Of a stretch of 64,000 bases of DNA, positions 62,344-64,000 are shown piece by piece. The position numbers were made by a program, and so were the translations under genes. Location: contig CAMARW010000004.1 in NCBI GenBank assembly GCA_945860865.1, positions 62,001 to 126,000 on the forward strand. Direction: 5' to 3'. The number at the start of each line of letters is the position of its first letter. Position 1 is the stretch's first letter. The notes below the pieces were generated by a model that searched no databases, had not been told where the DNA came from, and saw nothing but the letters and a program-made list of their open reading frames with translations. The stretch is from Chitinophaga pinensis. Its GTDB lineage: Bacteria; Bacteroidota; Bacteroidia; UKL13-3.

Positions 62344-63474
62344 ATGTTGGAAATGAGTAATAGTTGGATATTGATTCTAGTGATTCTTTTTGCGCTAATG
62401 GCGTTAGCTCAAATACTTTATTATTTGATTGTTTTTAGTCGTTTAGCTTTTTATAAAGCAAAACCAATTAATCAAAAAGGACAAATGCCCCCGGTTTCTG
62501 TGATTATTGCAGCCCGAAACGAGTATAAAAATTTAGAGAAAAATCTAAAACTCTTTTTAGAACAAGATTACCCCAATTTTGAGGTAATTGTAGTAAATGA
62601 TTGCAGCTGGGATGATAGTCAGAAACTGCTAGAATATTACCAAGAACAATACAGTAATCTAAAGGTTTGCCAGCTTATTGAGCAGGAAAAATACCCAACC
62701 GGTAAGAAATTTGCGCTAACCATTGGTATTAAAGCAGCTTCTAATGAGCAATTGTTCTTTACAGATGCTGATTGTGTGCCTGCTAGCAATCAATGGTTGC
62801 GTTTAATGCAAGCGCAATTTGAAAATCAAACAGAAATAGTCTTGGGTTATTCGCCCTATCTTAAGCGCAATTCTTTGCTTAATTTATTTATTAGATACGA
62901 ATCTGCCTTTACAGCTATGGCTTATTTTTCTGTAGCCATTGGCAATCGTGCTTTTATGGGTGTAGGAAGAAATATGGCTTATACCAAATCTTTATTTTTT
63001 AAGCATAAAGGTTTTGCTAAACACCAACATATATTAAGCGGTGATGATGATTTGTTTGTGAACCAAGCCGCTACAAGCAACAATGTGAACATTCAATTAG
63101 ATCCGCAAAGTTTTGTTTTTACCGAACCTAAAAGAACTTTTGATGCTTGGCAACGGCAGAAAACTAGGCACAATAGCACAGGTAAATTTTATAAGCGTAA
63201 AGACCAGGTTTTTCTAGGTGCTTATTATGCTTCTTTGTTATTGTTTTATGTGTTGTTTCCTTTGCTTCTGTTTACTGCTTTTGATTATCGCATTGTTTTG
63301 GGCATTTACGGACTTCGTTTTTTGGTTCAAACCGTTATATTATATGGCGTTTACAAGCGATTAAAAATGATGCAACTTATTTGGTTTACGCCCTTGCTCG
63401 ACGTTTTATATTTGTTTTACATCTACGTTTTTGGCAGCATTGGTTTGTTGTTAAAGCATAAAAAAAATTGGTAA
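62344..63474 (+). CDS. Family 2 glycosyltransferase, membrane-anchored
   Basis: 376 residues from ATG 62344 (MLEMSNSW; ATG 62353 is equally possible). N-terminal TM helix (about 8-30), GT-A domain with VSVIIAARNEYKNLEKNLKL (about 51-70), FEVIVVNDCSWDD (about 80-92), the metal-binding TDADCVP (about 140-146), the SGDDDLFVNQA acceptor motif (about 237-247) and QRQKTRH (Q/RxxRW-like). Three or four C-terminal helices. This fits a processive or lipid-linked GT2 such as those in exopolysaccharide synthesis; the sugar is unknown. rsmG follows at once. Confidence 0.9.
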   Translation: MLEMSNSWILILVILFALMALAQILYYLIVFSRLAFYKAKPINQKGQMPPVSVIIAARNEYKNLEKNLKLFLEQDYPNFEVIVVNDCSWDDSQKLLEYYQEQYSNLKVCQLIEQEKYPTGKKFALTIGIKAASNEQLFFTDADCVPASNQWLRLMQAQFENQTEIVLGYSPYLKRNSLLNLFIRYESAFTAMAYFSVAIGNRAFMGVGRNMAYTKSLFFKHKGFAKHQHILSGDDDLFVNQAATSNNVNIQLDPQSFVFTEPKRTFDAWQRQKTRHNSTGKFYKRKDQVFLGAYYASLLLFYVLFPLLLFTAFDYRIVLGIYGLRFLVQTVILYGVYKRLKMMQLIWFTPLLDVLYLFYIYVFGSIGLLLKHKKNW

Positions 63475-64000
63475 TTGGAAATAATAGAGAAATACTTTTC
63501 GGACTTAACTGCCATCCAAAAGGAACAATTTACGCAACTTAAATCTTTGTACGAAGATTGGAATAACCAAATCAATGTAATCTCTCGCAAGGATATCGAA
63601 TCTTTGTACGAGAAACATATCTTACATAGCTTGGCCATTGCTAAATTTATTAGTTTTAAAAAGGGCACGCGGGTTTTAGATATTGGCACTGGCGGTGGTT
63701 TTCCTGGTGTTCCATTGGCCATTATGTTTCCAGAATCTACCTTTACTATGGTAGATTCTATTGCTAAAAAAATTAAGGTGGCAGAGGGTGTTTCAGAAGC
63801 AATTAACTTGCAAAATACCGACTTTGCCATTGGTAGGGTAGAGCAATTAAAAGAAGATTTTCATTTTATTACAGCCCGTGCTGTGGCTCCAGCCGATCAA
63901 TTATACCGTTGGACCCAACATTATGTGAATGCCAAAGAAGAATTTAATGCCAAAATTAATGGGTATATTTTCTTAAAAGGTGGCGATTTGCGCGAAGAAT
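63475..64000 (+). CDS. rsmG: 16S rRNA m7G527 methyltransferase RsmG (3' end cut by window edge), TTG start
   Basis: 175 codons seen. Family marks: YEDWNNQINVISRKDIESLY (about 29-48) followed by EKHILHSLA (49-57), RVLDIGTGGGFPGVPLAIMF (about 70-89; SAM loop GTGGGFPG) and ITARAV (about 136-141). RsmG methylates G527 of 16S rRNA; its loss gives low-level streptomycin resistance. It starts with TTG directly after the stop of the GT2 gene, with no other start available upstream. The frame is open to base 64000. Confidence 0.94.
   Translation, partial: MEIIEKYFSDLTAIQKEQFTQLKSLYEDWNNQINVISRKDIESLYEKHILHSLAIAKFISFKKGTRVLDIGTGGGFPGVPLAIMFPESTFTMVDSIAKKIKVAEGVSEAINLQNTDFAIGRVEQLKEDFHFITARAVAPADQLYRWTQHYVNAKEEFNAKINGYIFLKGGDLREE

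Overview
The window reads as ordinary chromosome of a member of the phylum Bacteroidota. The evidence is an AT-rich sequence, type IX secretion (T9SS) parts and cargo (PorQ, a PorP/SprF protein, two type A sorting tails, one type B gliding-type tail), promoter cores of the form TAnnTTTG, and start sites that mostly lack Shine-Dalgarno sequences. Enzyme content (cytochrome c maturation, tyrosine degradation with two dioxygenases, acyl-CoA dehydrogenase) suggests an aerobic heterotroph. I do not place it below phylum. I see no prophage, insertion sequence, integrase or CRISPR array, and no gene-free stretch longer than 300 bases.

Layout. 1-3765 (minus): a miaB-led operon with an M90/MtfA-like membrane protein that has lost its zinc motif and a sigma-54 activator cut by the left edge. 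4026-10644 (plus): an RmlD-like reductase, a 53-residue membrane protein, an HhH protein, acyl-CoA dehydrogenase, a glycosyltransferase, miaA, a TerC protein and lipB. 10656-13960 (minus): a DUF1800/DUF1501 pair. 14075-15875: an aldehyde dehydrogenase and a DUF3467 protein, then MarC on minus. 16486-23430: a tight run of PASTA protein, T9SS cargo, rhodanese, seven-haem TPR cytochrome and MltG, then an arginase-family enzyme. 24644-29695: a divergent metal-regulation locus (Zn peptidase and small membrane protein versus MntR and an MntH-UspA fusion), followed by a thioesterase, smpB and pcm.

29928-33181 holds a degenerate Gfo/Idh/MocA protein, a lipoprotein and a lipid-linked sugar transferase. 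33261-39089 is translation-rich: rplU-rpmA, a tRNA-Ala flanked by two broken tRNA copies and a GIY-YIG ORF, two lipoproteins, then thrS-infC-rpmI-rplT. 39356-43318 is a ccm operon (C, D, E, F) plus a DUF3817 protein. 43410-45728 (minus) is hmgA-hppD. 45844-52564 contains a TPR lipoprotein, porQ-cmk, htpG and an ABC-F ATPase. 52649-59192 is a 1862-residue T9SS type B protein paired with PorP/SprF. 59393-64000 has a threonine aldolase, lgt, a DUF4294 protein, a family 2 glycosyltransferase and rsmG cut by the right edge.

Recurring themes. Several genes have a TAnnTTTG box only 4-6 bases before the start codon, which predicts leaderless or nearly leaderless mRNAs. Several starts are TTG or GTG, and some longer reading frames begin inside promoters or tRNA and were shortened here. 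Four intergenic tracts show 7-base periodic repeats, and one site is a perfect 42-base palindrome.
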